Shown: one piece after another, positions 24,644-33,650 of the stretch | Numbering within the stretch: position 1 is the first letter of the stretch | How the letters are laid out: every line of letters starts with the position of its first letter | NCBI GenBank assembly: GCA_000153445.1 | Contig: CH672398.1 | Coordinates: 9,728-73,727, forward strand | Direction of reading: 5' to 3' | DNA from: a gamma proteobacterium HTCC2207 | Lineage (GTDB): Bacteria; Pseudomonadota; Gammaproteobacteria; Pseudomonadales; Porticoccaceae | DNA: 64,000 bases | Notes under the pieces: generated by a model | Databases searched by the model: none | Told to the model about the DNA's origin: nothing | The model's input: the letters and a program-made list of their open reading frames with translations, nothing else | Translations under genes and position numbers: made by a program

Positions 24644-25401
24644 GGGCTGGTTGGAATCTCATAGGGTAGGGGAAGGTGGGTGACTGCGGTCAGGGCTTGA
24701 TCGCCAATCTGCATTTCATTGCTGTCGCTGTATTTGTCGTTGAGCACTGCCAGTATTTCAACCTTGGTATCCTCAGCTCTAACGGCGCTGGCGATATTAC
24801 CGATGCTCTTGCCCTGATTATCTTTAATTTCGTCACCCGGGCTGGGCAGACTTTCTGTGGTCAGTGCTAGGTGATGCATGCGGCGTTTAACGGCACCGCG
24901 ATAATGAGCGCGAGCGATAATTTCTTGGCCGGTGTAACAGCCTTTCTTAAAATTGATATATCCAAGTGCATCGAGATTGAGCATTTGAGGAATAAACATC
25001 TCGAGAGTCTCAGCCACTACCTCAGCTTTTCCTGCCCGCAATCGCTCGAGATCGGATAGATGGGTCTGGTTGTTCGAATAGCTGTCGCTGATATCGGTGA
25101 TCTCAGTTTTAAAAAACACCCCATATTTTTTTAGATTGGCGAGGGCGCTATCAATGATCGATGGATGAGCTTCCAAGATAATGCTGCCATCTTCATCACA
25201 GTGGGCAGTAAACAGAAACACCATGCGCCCCTTGGGAGTGCAGTGGGCGCCATCAATACTGTTTGATGGGCTAAGGCTATCCATATCGCAGGTGACCTGA
25301 CCCTGCAAAAACTTGCCGCTGTCGGGCCCTGAGAGTCTGATATAGCCACGGGCTGAGGCTGCGAGAGCAGAATTGCCACCGGAAGAAGTTTGCTGAGTCA
25401 T
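24640..25401 (-). CDS. ygfZ: Folate-binding protein YgfZ (iron-sulfur cluster repair factor)
   Basis: This 253-aa member of the YgfZ/GcvT-like family uses tetrahydrofolate to support assembly or repair of certain iron-sulfur enzymes such as MiaB. The signature KGCYTGQEIIAR is present with its conserved Cys155. The N-terminal part LSGPDSGKFLQGQVTCD is the usual GcvT-like start. ATG 25401 with AAGGA upstream is better than TTG 25407. It is divergent from sdhE, an arrangement seen in Escherichia coli and relatives. Confidence 0.93.
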   Translation of the reverse strand: MTQQTSSGGNSALAASARGYIRLSGPDSGKFLQGQVTCDMDSLSPSNSIDGAHCTPKGRMVFLFTAHCDEDGSIILEAHPSIIDSALANLKKYGVFFKTEITDISDSYSNNQTHLSDLERLRAGKAEVVAETLEMFIPQMLNLDALGYINFKKGCYTGQEIIARAHYRGAVKRRMHHLALTTESLPSPGDEIKDNQGKSIGNIASAVRAEDTKVEILAVLNDKYSDSNEMQIGDQALTAVTHLPLPYEIPTSP

Positions 25402-25480
25402 AGCCAATCCTTTGTCGACTGTGTAGGTTATTGCATGATTGTCTCTTATAATACGGCTTTAAAACAATGATTGATTAGCT

Positions 25481-25726
25481 ATGAATAAAAATCGTTTGCG
25501 CTGGGCTTGTCGCCGCGGCATGTTAGAACTCGACCTGATTCTGGAGCCTTTTGTCGAGAATTTTTACGAGACTCTGGAAGAAGCTGACCAGCTGCGTTTT
25601 GAGGTGCTGCTGGAAAGTGAAGACCAGTCTCTGTTTATGTGGCTGATGAAGCGTCAGGCACCGGAAAACCCCGATATGCAAAGGATTGTGCAGATCATTC
25701 ATGAGTCCCGTCCCCAACTCGGCTGA
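25481..25726 (+). CDS. sdhE: FAD assembly factor SdhE
   Basis: This 81-aa protein promotes covalent attachment of FAD to succinate dehydrogenase. The defining RGMLELD motif (R-G-x-x-E) is at about 12-18, followed by FYETLEEADQLRFEVLLESEDQSLFMWLM, the normal four-helix layout. Its 3' end overlaps the ygfX-like gene by 26 bp, which keeps the classical sdhE-ygfX pair. It is divergent from ygfZ. Confidence 0.95.
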   Translation: MNKNRLRWACRRGMLELDLILEPFVENFYETLEEADQLRFEVLLESEDQSLFMWLMKRQAPENPDMQRIVQIIHESRPQLG

Positions 25727-26159
25727 GTTTCAGCTTCGCCCCTCATTCTATTATCTCAGTGCGCGGCTGGTTCTAGTTATCATCGCCAGCGCACTGATTG
25801 CTGCATTGCCGCTATTAATTTGGGTGAAGATAATGGGTCTGCTAAGTCTTGGTTTAGCGGCTCGTTGGCTAATTGTGGATTACCTAGGTCAGAGTCCCGA
25901 GACGCTGATTATGCTGGATGCCAGTGAGGATCGATGGCGATTGGTGTCTGTACTCAAGGCTCTTGAGGCAGTGGAGACATTGGAGACAGTGGAGCTGGTG
26001 TTAGCGCCAACACAGTTTGCTACTCGTTACTTAGTAATCCTGTATTTCAAGTTGCCCCAGGGGCGACAGATCGTTCGGGTACTTCCCAGAGATGCTTTAT
26101 CTGCCCCGCAGCATCGGCTGTTGCGAATGGTGCTGATCGGTCGGGCTTTTGGCTCATAG
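25701..26159 (+). CDS. ygfX: YgfX/CptA-like membrane protein
   Basis: This 152-aa protein has two close membrane helices (SARLVLVIIASALIAALPLL and KIMGLLSLGLAARWLIV) and a soluble C-terminus ending LPRDALSAPQHRLLRMVL, as in YgfX (DUF1434). In E. coli the sdhE-ygfX pair has been described as an antitoxin-toxin module that affects cytoskeletal proteins, though sdhE's main role is in flavinylation. An in-frame 9-bp repeat encodes EAVETLETVE. ATG 25701 lies inside sdhE. Confidence 0.82.
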   Translation: MSPVPNSAEFQLRPSFYYLSARLVLVIIASALIAALPLLIWVKIMGLLSLGLAARWLIVDYLGQSPETLIMLDASEDRWRLVSVLKALEAVETLETVELVLAPTQFATRYLVILYFKLPQGRQIVRVLPRDALSAPQHRLLRMVLIGRAFGS

Positions 26160-26172
26160 TTTCGTTAAGCGC

Positions 26173-27843
26173 CTAATCGAGATTGATAATCACATCCTGC
26201 CCAGCAAAGTTGATCGGCACCAGAATGGTATCTTTGGCGATCGGTGCCAGTTGCGGATAGTCGAGCGTGTAGTGCAGTCCGCGACTCTCTTTGCGTTGCA
26301 GGGCGCAGCGAATAATCAAGTCAGCGACTGTGGTGAGATTGCGCAGTTCCAGCAGATCTCGACCCACTTTATAGTTACTGTAAAACTCTTGGATTTCCTT
26401 TTGCAGCAGTTGGATGCGGTGCTGAGCCCGCTGAAGGCGCTTGTCTGTGCGCACAATGCCGACGTAATCCCACATAAAGCGCCGCAACTCATCCCAGTTA
26501 TGAGAAATCACCACATTCTCATCCGAGTACTCAACCTGTGATTCATCCCAGGGGCGAACAAAGTCTGGCTGTGGAATTTTGTCATTGAGCTGGTTGATTT
26601 CAGTGGCTGCTGCCTGGGCATAAACCAAGCATTCTAATAGCGAGTTACTGGCCATGCGATTTGCACCATGGAGCCCGGTAAAAGCGCTTTCGCCAATGGC
26701 ATATAGATTGCGCAGATCAGTTTGCCCTTTGGTGTTCACCACTATGCCACCACAGGTGTAGTGGGCGGCTGGAACTATTGGGATCGGTGTGGTGGTGATG
26801 TCGATACCAAATTCCAGGCAGCGCTTATAAACAGTAGGGAAGTGCTCGATAATAAATTCAGCTGGCTTGTGGCTGATATCCAAATACAGGCAGTCACTGC
26901 CGAGGCGTTTCATCTCGTGGTCAATAGCTCGGGCCACTACATCCCTTGGTGCCAGCTCGGCATCTGTATGAAAATTCTGCATAAATGGCGTGCCATCGGG
27001 CAGTTTAAGAATCGCTCCTTCACCGCGCAGTGCTTCGGTAATCAGGAATGACTTGGCCTTGGGGTGATAAAGACAGGTAGGGTGAAACTGGTTAAATTCG
27101 AGGTTGCCGACACGGCAGCCTCGACGCCAAGCCATAGCTATACCATCACCGCTGGCGCCGTCTGGGTTGCTGGTATAAAGGTAGGTTTTGCTCGCGCCGC
27201 CGGATGCTAAGACAACGCTCTTGGCCTGCAGCAGTTCAACATCGCCGCTATTAATATCGAGGATATAGGCGCCGGTGCAGCGTATTTTACGCGAGCTTTT
27301 ATCCGCTTGCGTAACGAGGTCGACGGCACAGTGATGCTCAAAGATTTGCACATTTTCGGCGGCCAGAGCGCGCTCGACCAAGGTGCCGGTGATTTCTTTG
27401 CCAGTGGCATCTGCTGTATGCAAAATACGGCGATGGCTGTGACCGCCTTCCTGAGTGAGGTGATAGCTTGGCTCTCTATTCCCCTCTCCATTCCCCTCTC
27501 CATTCCCCTCTCCATTTTCCTCGGCCACTTCCTTGGTAAAGTCGACACCACTGTCGATTAACCAGTGTACCGCCTTGGGCCCATTTTCAACTACAAAGCG
27601 CACGGCGTCTTCGTGGCAGAGACCTGCACCTGCGGCAAGTGTGTCGGCAATATGCGCTTCAGCGCTGTCATCTTTGTCGATAACGGCCGCTATGCCGCCC
27701 TGGGCTAACCAAGAGGCACCCCCTTGAAGGCTGGCTTTACTGATAAGCGCGACGCGCAGACTTGGGTCTAGCTGGAGGGCGACGGTTAAGCCTGCCGCAC
27801 CACTGCCAATAATCAGCACATCATATAGATTGGTTGGTTTCAT
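26173..27843 (-). CDS. nadB: L-aspartate oxidase
   Basis: This 556-aa flavoenzyme oxidises L-aspartate to iminoaspartate in NAD synthesis. The FAD loop [13 protein letters not shown] is at the N-terminus. [38 protein letters not shown] and [27 protein letters not shown] are family signatures, and the C-terminus has the fumarate-reductase-like helical domain. Between strands at about 110-122 there is an inserted GEGN triple repeat encoded by a 12-bp tandem repeat (27469-27516), absent from E. coli NadB as I remember it. It is adjacent to rpoE, divergently, as in many gammaproteobacteria. Confidence 0.96.
   Translation of the reverse strand: MKPTNLYDVLIIGSGAAGLTVALQLDPSLRVALISKASLQGGASWLAQGGIAAVIDKDDSAEAHIADTLAAGAGLCHEDAVRFVVENGPKAVHWLIDSGVDFTKEVAEENGEGNGEGNGEGNREPSYHLTQEGGHSHRRILHTADATGKEITGTLVERALAAENVQIFEHHCAVDLVTQADKSSRKIRCTGAYILDINSGDVELLQAKSVVLASGGASKTYLYTSNPDGASGDGIAMAWRRGCRVGNLEFNQFHPTCLYHPKAKSFLITEALRGEGAILKLPDGTPFMQNFHTDAELAPRDVVARAIDHEMKRLGSDCLYLDISHKPAEFIIEHFPTVYKRCLEFGIDITTTPIPIVPAAHYTCGGIVVNTKGQTDLRNLYAIGESAFTGLHGANRMASNSLLECLVYAQAAATEINQLNDKIPQPDFVRPWDESQVEYSDENVVISHNWDELRRFMWDYVGIVRTDKRLQRAQHRIQLLQKEIQEFYSNYKVGRDLLELRNLTTVADLIIRCALQRKESRGLHYTLDYPQLAPIAKDTILVPINFAGQDVIINLD
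27469..27516 (-). repeat. 12-bp tandem repeat inside nadB
   Basis: Three exact copies of CCCCTCTCCATT (plus strand) and a degenerate fourth keep the nadB reading frame and add GEGN repeats to a surface loop near the conserved SYHLT segment. Such repeats change length by slippage without frameshift. Confidence 0.9.
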
Positions 27844-27897
27844 TTGCTGGCCACAATAGGTTGACGCGGCATGATAGTATAAGCCAAAGTTGCAAGC

Positions 27898-27924
27898 GAA
27901 CTAAATCGAGACCCAGCGGTCTGT
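27898..27924 (+). promoter_or_regulatory. Predicted sigma-E promoter upstream of rpoE
   Basis: GAACTA (27898-27903), a 16-bp spacer, then TCTGT (27920-27924) match the sigma-E/AlgU consensus GAACTT-N16-TCTGA with two deviations. It lies about 85 bp before the rpoE start, consistent with the autoregulation known for this sigma factor. Position and match only; no transcript evidence. Confidence 0.55.
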
Positions 27925-28009
27925 CTATGATTGGGGTTAACTTTTATCGCACCACGAATGCGGCAGAAAAAGATAATAAACTGGATATGTAGGCTAAATG
28001 GATTGCTAG

Positions 28010-28600
28010 ATGACAGAACAGAAAACAGAACCCACTGACCAACAGTTGGTTGTCAGAGTTCAGAAAGGCGACAAACGCGCCTTTGATCTGCTGGTTCTAA
28101 AGTATCAATATAAAGTACATGCCATCGTGGCGCGGTTTATTCGCGATAGCGATGAGGTGCGCGACGTTGTGCAAGAGGCTTTTATTAAGGCCTACCGAGC
28201 ACTGCCCAAGTTTCGGGGCGATAGCCAGTTTTATACCTGGCTCTATCGAATTGCTGTGAATACCGCAAAAAACTATTTGGTCGCACGCAGCAGAAGACCA
28301 CCATCCTCGGATGTTGATCTAGACGATGCGGAGTATTACTCTGGCAGCGACAGCCTAAAAGATCACAGTTCACCTGAGAACCAGCTGTTTCGCGATCAGC
28401 TTGAAGTGGCGATCAACCAGGCTATTATTGAACTGCCGGAGGACCTCCGAACTGCGGTGACGCTGAGAGAGTATGAAGGCCTGAGCTATGAAGATATTGC
28501 CGCGGTGATGGACTGCCCTGTAGGCACTATTAGATCGCGCATTTTTCGTGGCAGAGAGGCCATTGATGCACGTGTAGTGGAATTAGTTGAAGGTCATTAA
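28010..28600 (+). CDS. rpoE: RNA polymerase sigma factor RpoE (AlgU)
   Basis: This 196-aa ECF sigma factor controls the envelope-stress response. Region 2 contains FDLLVLKYQYKVHAIVARFI and DEVRDVVQEAFIKAYRALPKFRGDSQFYTWLYRIAVNTAKN, and region 4 contains LPEDLRTAVTLREYEGLSYEDIAAVMDCPVGTIRSRIFRGREAI, the strongly conserved RpoE/AlgU signatures. It is followed by rseA, rseB, rseC and a degP/mucD-type protease, the full sigma-E locus as in Pseudomonas. A sigma-E-like promoter precedes it. Confidence 0.97.
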   Translation: MTEQKTEPTDQQLVVRVQKGDKRAFDLLVLKYQYKVHAIVARFIRDSDEVRDVVQEAFIKAYRALPKFRGDSQFYTWLYRIAVNTAKNYLVARSRRPPSSDVDLDDAEYYSGSDSLKDHSSPENQLFRDQLEVAINQAIIELPEDLRTAVTLREYEGLSYEDIAAVMDCPVGTIRSRIFRGREAIDARVVELVEGH

Positions 28601-28726
28601 AAGAATGATGAACCTTTTATATAAACATGGGTCTTACCCACACTATTTGCAAAACCGCGCTATAAGTTCGGCCATTATTAAGGCTAATGTTAAGGTAACT
28701 CACTTTCGTGTTGACGAGGTAAATTA

Positions 28727-29395
28727 ATGAGCGATCACAAAGAACGCTTAGATCAATCACTCTCCGCTCTAATGGATGGAGAGGCGACCGATATGGAATT
28801 GCACCGCCTGCTTAAAGAGGTCTCTGAGGGATCAGAGCTGCGCGACAAATGGAAACGCTACCATATGGTTTCTTCCGCTCTTAAAGGTGATGCGGCCATT
28901 ACCCCAATTGATTACTCCGCTGCTATTTCTGCCGCCATAGATGAAGAATCGTCTCACCGTCAGAGCGTTCTCGCGGGATTCGTCGGATCTGCTGGTCGCT
29001 TTGCTATAGCCGCCTCAGTCGCACTGGTTGCGGTGTTGGGCGTTCAACAACTCAATAGCCCTCTGGACAGCGTTGCACCTGTATCGGAGTTTGCCGGTAT
29101 TGAGCAGGTCGATGAAGAGAATGTTGGCCCGGCTATACAGTTTCCCTCAGGTTTTCAGCCAATTATTAACGCTCGCACCGTCAGTGCTGGCGGCAACAAC
29201 AAGAGTTCACAGTTTGTAACCCCGGTTATTGAAGTTCGTCAACAGGCTGAACGCAACTATTCGGAAGCTCAGCTGCGCGCTTATATGAATGATGTCATGG
29301 CCAGACACTCGAATCATGCGGCGTTAAACAGCAATCAGGGAATGTTGCCATTTGCTCGCTTAAATGAAGCAGAGGCAGCAGCCGAAAAGGAATAA
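28727..29395 (+). CDS. rseA: Anti-sigma-E factor RseA (MucA)
   Basis: This 222-aa single-pass inner-membrane protein has an N-terminal cytoplasmic sigma-binding domain (LDQSLSALMDGEATDMELHRLL), one helix at about 88-105 (GRFAIAASVALVAVLGVQQL) and a periplasmic C-terminal half. It should hold RpoE inactive until cleaved by DegS- and RseP-type proteases. GAGG precedes ATG 28727. The 126-bp gap after rpoE holds no gene. Confidence 0.92.
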   Translation: MSDHKERLDQSLSALMDGEATDMELHRLLKEVSEGSELRDKWKRYHMVSSALKGDAAITPIDYSAAISAAIDEESSHRQSVLAGFVGSAGRFAIAASVALVAVLGVQQLNSPLDSVAPVSEFAGIEQVDEENVGPAIQFPSGFQPIINARTVSAGGNNKSSQFVTPVIEVRQQAERNYSEAQLRAYMNDVMARHSNHAALNSNQGMLPFARLNEAEAAAEKE

Positions 29396-29404
29396 ATCGT
29401 AATA

Positions 29405-30448
29405 ATGGTGTTTTTATCATTCGTTAAAAAAATCAAAGTGGCGGCTCTAGTAGCCGCCGTTTTGCTACATGGACCATTATTTGCGGCGCAGATGGAATCG
29501 GCCCATGATCTGATTTCGAAAATGGCCAAAGCATCACGAGAACTAAATTATCAGGGTTTGTTTACCTACGAGTACCGCGGTAATTTAACCAGCGTAAAAC
29601 TGACTCATGCAGTGCAAGATGGTCAAATCTACGAGCGTATGCAGCATATGGATGGTGTTCAGCGCAATGCTCTGCGTCGCACCGACAATGTCGACTGCCT
29701 GCGCACTGGTGATATGTTGCTCCGCGGCAGCGCCTATAGATTAAACGACCAGAGTTATGCCCGCTTAGAAGATTTCTACGAGTTTCATATCAAGGGCCAG
29801 GGGCGCATCGCCAATCGCCAAGTGGTGATGATCCATGTTCTGCCCAAAGATAAGCATCGCTACGGCTATGTTGTGGCAATAGATAAAGAGTCTGGTTTGC
29901 TCTTGCAGTCAGTATTGATGAGCCATACCGGTAAGCCTTTAGAGCGCTTTCAGTTTGTTGATATTCAGATCGGCGGTTCAATGGCCGAGTTAGGGTTTGA
30001 TTCCGAGGCTAGCGATTTTAGCGATGTTGCCTTGGATCAAGGCAACTGCATCGACAGCAACAGTCAAATTACGACCTCGGCATCTCGTTGGAGCACCCAG
30101 TGGATGCCTCCCGGATTTGTGATGGCGTCTCATAAACTTGTCGATAACCAAGGTCAGGAATCGATGATGTTTACCGATGGTTTGGCGGTTTTTTCGGTGT
30201 TTATCGATATAGATAAAGCGCGTTCTCTACCGGCCATAGAGGCCAATTTGGGGGCCACAGTAGCGGTGTTAACCAAGGCTGAGATCAATAATCAGGAGTA
30301 TGCTATCTGCGTGGTGGGTGAGATCCCACGTGCAACGGCAAGTCAAATTGCCAGTGCTATCTCCATGTCTTCGCCCCCACCACCCTCTTCACCAGCCTCT
30401 AGCTCTCCATCACCCTCTCCATTAACCTCAAAGTCACCTTTACCCTAG
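29405..30448 (+). CDS. rseB: Sigma-E regulatory protein RseB (MucB) with extended tail
   Basis: This 347-aa periplasmic protein has a signal peptide (about 1-26) and the MucB/RseB domains: an N-terminal LolA-like fold (DLISKMAKASRELNYQGLFTYEYRGNLTS) and a C-terminal domain (STQWMPPGFVMASHK, MMFTDGLAVFSVFID). It protects RseA from proteolysis. After the family's normal end (about residue 320) there is a 26-residue Ser/Pro tail (SSPPPPSSPASSSPSPSP), low-complexity and probably disordered, which I do not recall in homologues. It lies 9 bp after rseA. Confidence 0.92.
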   Translation: MVFLSFVKKIKVAALVAAVLLHGPLFAAQMESAHDLISKMAKASRELNYQGLFTYEYRGNLTSVKLTHAVQDGQIYERMQHMDGVQRNALRRTDNVDCLRTGDMLLRGSAYRLNDQSYARLEDFYEFHIKGQGRIANRQVVMIHVLPKDKHRYGYVVAIDKESGLLLQSVLMSHTGKPLERFQFVDIQIGGSMAELGFDSEASDFSDVALDQGNCIDSNSQITTSASRWSTQWMPPGFVMASHKLVDNQGQESMMFTDGLAVFSVFIDIDKARSLPAIEANLGATVAVLTKAEINNQEYAICVVGEIPRATASQIASAISMSSPPPPSSPASSSPSPSPLTSKSPLP

Positions 30449-30461
30449 GGTCGATGCTTCC

Positions 30462-30920
30462 ATGATTCTTGAAAATGGCATTATTGTTGCGGTTGAGGCC
30501 GATGGTCTATGGGTCGAGACGATTCAAAAGTCTGCCTGTGAAGTCTGTGTGGCGGAGAAGGGTTGTGGGCAAAAATTCCTATCCAAGCTGGCGGGAAAGA
30601 CTGTCAGTATCCGGGTGTTGCGCAATAAGAAATCCTCGGCGGAATATTCGGTTGGTCAGTCAGTGACCATAGGTATTCCTGAGGATATTATTGTAATGGC
30701 CTCTCTGCTGGTTTATCTGCTGCCAATTTTTGCTGCCATAGGCGGCGCCTGGCTATTTTCTGGTAGCGACTTGCAGGCTGTTGGCGGTGCTCTTGGGGGG
30801 CTGTTACTGGGCGGCCTAATGGTCAATCTGCACAGTGTGAAACAGCGTGATGATATGCGCTTTAATCCTGTTCTTATCGAAGAGCCGGTTCAACCTAGCA
30901 TTCTCAACTTTCAGCAGTAA
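30462..30920 (+). CDS. rseC: SoxR-reducing system protein RseC (MucC)
   Basis: This 152-aa inner-membrane protein has an N-terminal soluble part with a cysteine cluster (SACEVCVAEKGCGQKF) and two membrane helices (VMASLLVYLLPIFAAIGGAWL and AVGGALGGLLLGGLMVNL). Family members modulate the sigma-E pathway and SoxR reduction, with poorly known mechanism. It follows rseB by 13 bp in the expected position. Confidence 0.92.
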   Translation: MILENGIIVAVEADGLWVETIQKSACEVCVAEKGCGQKFLSKLAGKTVSIRVLRNKKSSAEYSVGQSVTIGIPEDIIVMASLLVYLLPIFAAIGGAWLFSGSDLQAVGGALGGLLLGGLMVNLHSVKQRDDMRFNPVLIEEPVQPSILNFQQ

Positions 30921-31097
30921 GTATCTTCTTAGTCGCTCTTATCAAAAAATGGCTAACTATTTTTTAACCCTGTTGTCTGATCTGTTTACGGGGTTTAAAA
31001 CGTCTAAATCTACTCGGTTAAAGCTTCAACCAAGAACCTTTGAGTAAAAGTCGAAATTCCAGCTCCCGCCGTAACCTAATTTGGCTATGCTTTTTAC

Positions 31098-31150
31098 AGC
31101 GGGTTTTATAGCGGCTTTTTATAGCGGCTTTTCTAAATAGGCTTTTAAGA
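31098..31150 (+). repeat. 13-bp tandem repeat between rseC and degP
   Basis: AGCGGGTTTTAT, AGCGGCTTTTTAT, AGCGGCTTTTCTA and AATAGGCTTTTAA form an array of period 12-13 bp in the 282-bp gap upstream of degP. The core (GGCTTTTTAT) resembles the pilN-pilO and lepB-DUF4845 arrays. Confidence 0.8.
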
Positions 31151-31202
31151 AAGCCACTATGAGTAATAGAGAAAAATTACACTAACTTTTGGAGAACACT
31201 TC

Positions 31203-32585
31203 GTGCTTAAAAGACTTTTGCTTGTTACTTCCTTTGTATGTCTTGTTTTTAACCCTCTCAGTGCGCTTGCTCAGCTGCCAGATTTCACTGAATTGGTTGA
31301 GGATACATCCGCCGCAGTGGTGAAAATCAACACGGTGCAGAAAGCCCGCAAGAACAGGTCGGGGCAGATTGCGCCTGACCAAATTCCGGAGATCTTCCGC
31401 GATCTATTTCAGCAGCGCCAGCGGCCGCAAACCCAACGTCCGGTTATGGCAATGGGCTCGGGCTTTGTGATTTCCGAAGATGGTTACATTATCACCAACC
31501 ACCATGTGATTGATGGTGCTGACGAGATTGTTGTGCGCTTTTCAGATCGACGCGAATTTACTGCCACAGTGGTGGGCAAAGATCGCCGCTCAGATCTCGC
31601 CGTGCTCAAGGTCGAAGCAGATAATTTGCCTACGCTCAAACTTGCCGCGCCAGACCAACTTAAAGTCGGTGAATGGGTGTTGGCCATAGGGTCGCCCTTT
31701 GGTCTCGACTATTCGGCCAGCGTCGGGATTGTCAGTGCCATAGGGCGCAGTATTCCCACAGAAAAAGGGGAGAATTATGTGCCCTTTATTCAGACTGATG
31801 TGGCAATTAATCCAGGAAATTCCGGTGGCCCACTGTTCAATCTGGACGGCGAGGTTGTGGGTATCAACTCACAGATCTATTCTCGCTCTGGAGGCTCTAT
31901 TGGGCTCTCTTTTGCCATCCCCACCAGTGTCGCAGTCGGTGTTATCGAACAGCTTAAGGAAAATGGCGAAGTGCAGCGCGGCTGGCTCGGCGTAGTGATT
32001 CAGGATGTAGACAAAGATTTGGCTCAATCACTGGATCTGGATCGGCCGCAGGGCGCACTCATTAATGCTGTTGAACCGGATAGTCCAGCAGACAAAGGAG
32101 GCATTAAGCCTGGCGATGTGATTGTCCGATTTAACAAACAACAGATCATTGAATCCGGTGATTTACCGCATGTTGTCGGCATGCTGGCGCCTGAAAAAAA
32201 GGCTCCGGTGGAGCTCTATCGCAAGGGCAAGCTAAAGAAATTGACTGTCGCAGTGGGTCGTCTGGATAACGGTGATTCCAGTGTCGCCGGTGGTTCTGAT
32301 GGAAGCGACCGCCTGGGTTTAGTGGTTGCCGATCTCAGTGACCGCGAAAGGAGCTCTCTGGGAATTCGCGGTGGGGTGATTTTGGAGCAGGTTTCGCCAG
32401 ATTCGGCGGGCTCGGAGTCAGGCTTAAATCGCGGTGACGTGATCTTGCAGCTCGGCTACAGTCGTATTGATGACAGCGATGAGTACAAACAAGTTGTGCG
32501 AGAATTACCTGTGGATACGCCAATATTAATCCGATTCTATCGGCAGGGTAGAGCGATCTCACGAACGATTATCCTTGCGAAGTGA
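31203..32585 (+). CDS. mucD: Periplasmic serine protease, DegP/MucD type
   Basis: This 460-aa trypsin-like protease/chaperone has a signal peptide (MLKRLLLVTSFVCLVFNPLSA). The catalytic triad is His101 (TNHHV), Asp131 (RRSDLAVLK) and Ser207 (GNSGGP). Two PDZ domains follow (about 260-350 and 370-455). It degrades misfolded envelope proteins and, as MucD, restrains the sigma-E/AlgU response. GTG 31203 with GGAG upstream is the likely start. It is the fifth gene of the rpoE locus, the position of mucD in Pseudomonas; degP or degQ would be an equally fair name. Confidence 0.94.
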   Translation: MLKRLLLVTSFVCLVFNPLSALAQLPDFTELVEDTSAAVVKINTVQKARKNRSGQIAPDQIPEIFRDLFQQRQRPQTQRPVMAMGSGFVISEDGYIITNHHVIDGADEIVVRFSDRREFTATVVGKDRRSDLAVLKVEADNLPTLKLAAPDQLKVGEWVLAIGSPFGLDYSASVGIVSAIGRSIPTEKGENYVPFIQTDVAINPGNSGGPLFNLDGEVVGINSQIYSRSGGSIGLSFAIPTSVAVGVIEQLKENGEVQRGWLGVVIQDVDKDLAQSLDLDRPQGALINAVEPDSPADKGGIKPGDVIVRFNKQQIIESGDLPHVVGMLAPEKKAPVELYRKGKLKKLTVAVGRLDNGDSSVAGGSDGSDRLGLVVADLSDRERSSLGIRGGVILEQVSPDSAGSESGLNRGDVILQLGYSRIDDSDEYKQVVRELPVDTPILIRFYRQGRAISRTIILAK

Positions 32586-32660
32586 CAAATTGAAGCGCCG
32601 ATCTTGGATGATAATGGCCTTTTAGGCAGTAAACATTAAATCTGATTAGGAAGACGAAAC

Positions 32661-33503
32661 ATGAAATACACAACAAAGACGACAATGCTAGCGTCGTTAT
32701 TGGCTATTACATTTTCATCCCTAGCACTCAATGCCAATGCAGTTTCTAGCGCTGAATCAGCGGTCGGCCCGTTGCTTGACAATGCCATTGCCGGAGATCA
32801 TCGCAGCGCAAAGAATAAGGCTCGCGATAGTCAGCGTCACCCGAAAGAAACTCTGATGTTTTTTGGCGTTAAACCGGATATGAAGGTGCTTGAGATCCTT
32901 CCCGGTGGCGGCTGGTACACTGAAATTCTCGCGCCTGCGTTAAAAGGTCGCGGTCAGCTAACCGTGGCCAGCTTTGGAGCCGATAATCCCTCCGACTATA
33001 TGCGCAATACGCACAACTCTTATGTCGCCAATATGGAGGCTAATCCCCATGTATACGGAGCTGTTAACGTTGCACTGTTCGAAGATGAGGGCTATCTAAC
33101 TAAGATTGCCCGCGACTCACAGGACCTGGTTCTGACCTTTAGAAATAGCCATAACTGGATACGCTTCGGCGGTATAGAGCAAGCCTACAAATCCTTTAAT
33201 CGTGTTTTAAAGAAAGGTGGCGTACTGGGTGTGGTGCAACATCGGGCTGCACCGGACGCCGATGTGAAGCAAGCTGCTGAGAAAGGCTATATCCCTCAAG
33301 CCTATTTAATTGAGTTGGTGGAAAGCATGGGCTTTAAACTGGTGGCTCAGTCTGAAATCAATGCCAATGTCAAAGATACCAAGGATCACTCTAAAGGTGT
33401 TTGGTCTCTGCCGCCCAGTTACCGTGAGAAAGACCAAAATAGAGAAAAGTATCGCGCCATTGGTGAAACCGATCGCATGACATTGCGCTTTGTTAAACTC
33501 TGA
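32661..33503 (+). CDS. Methyltransferase-fold protein with signal peptide
   Basis: This 280-aa protein has a Sec signal peptide (MLASLLAITFSSLALNANA) followed by a class I SAM methyltransferase-like fold: motif I is KVLEILPGGGWYTEILAPAL, then LVLTFRNSHNWIRFGG and FNRVLKKGGVLGVVQHR. A periplasmic location would deprive it of SAM, so its reaction is unclear. Relatives are annotated simply as methyltransferases. RBS AGGAAGACG precedes ATG 32661. It lies between degP and lepA and is not part of the usual locus. Confidence 0.8.
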   Translation: MKYTTKTTMLASLLAITFSSLALNANAVSSAESAVGPLLDNAIAGDHRSAKNKARDSQRHPKETLMFFGVKPDMKVLEILPGGGWYTEILAPALKGRGQLTVASFGADNPSDYMRNTHNSYVANMEANPHVYGAVNVALFEDEGYLTKIARDSQDLVLTFRNSHNWIRFGGIEQAYKSFNRVLKKGGVLGVVQHRAAPDADVKQAAEKGYIPQAYLIELVESMGFKLVAQSEINANVKDTKDHSKGVWSLPPSYREKDQNREKYRAIGETDRMTLRFVKL

Positions 33504-33556
33504 TCACGATCATAATGCAGTCACAAACAAGTCTGTATATCTAAGCTCTCTTTAAA

Positions 33557-33586
33557 CTGCGCCCCTTGATTAATAGGGCGCGCAGC
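33557..33586. terminator. Hairpin before lepA
   Basis: CTGCGCCCC and GGGCGCGCAG form a GC-rich stem (one bulge) around an AT-rich loop. It follows the methyltransferase-fold gene and precedes lepA by about 65 bp. No T-run follows, so its role as terminator is uncertain. Confidence 0.35.
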
Positions 33587-33650
33587 CGATAGCGCAGGGG
33601 CCGCGAATAGGCTAAACTGCGCACGCATTTTCCACTGGCAGCAAATACCC

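Noticed and set aside
25481-26159. New toxin-antitoxin system from sdhE-ygfX overlap
   Set aside because: The pair is the conserved SdhE/YgfX arrangement; sdhE is clearly the flavinylation factor, so nothing new is needed.
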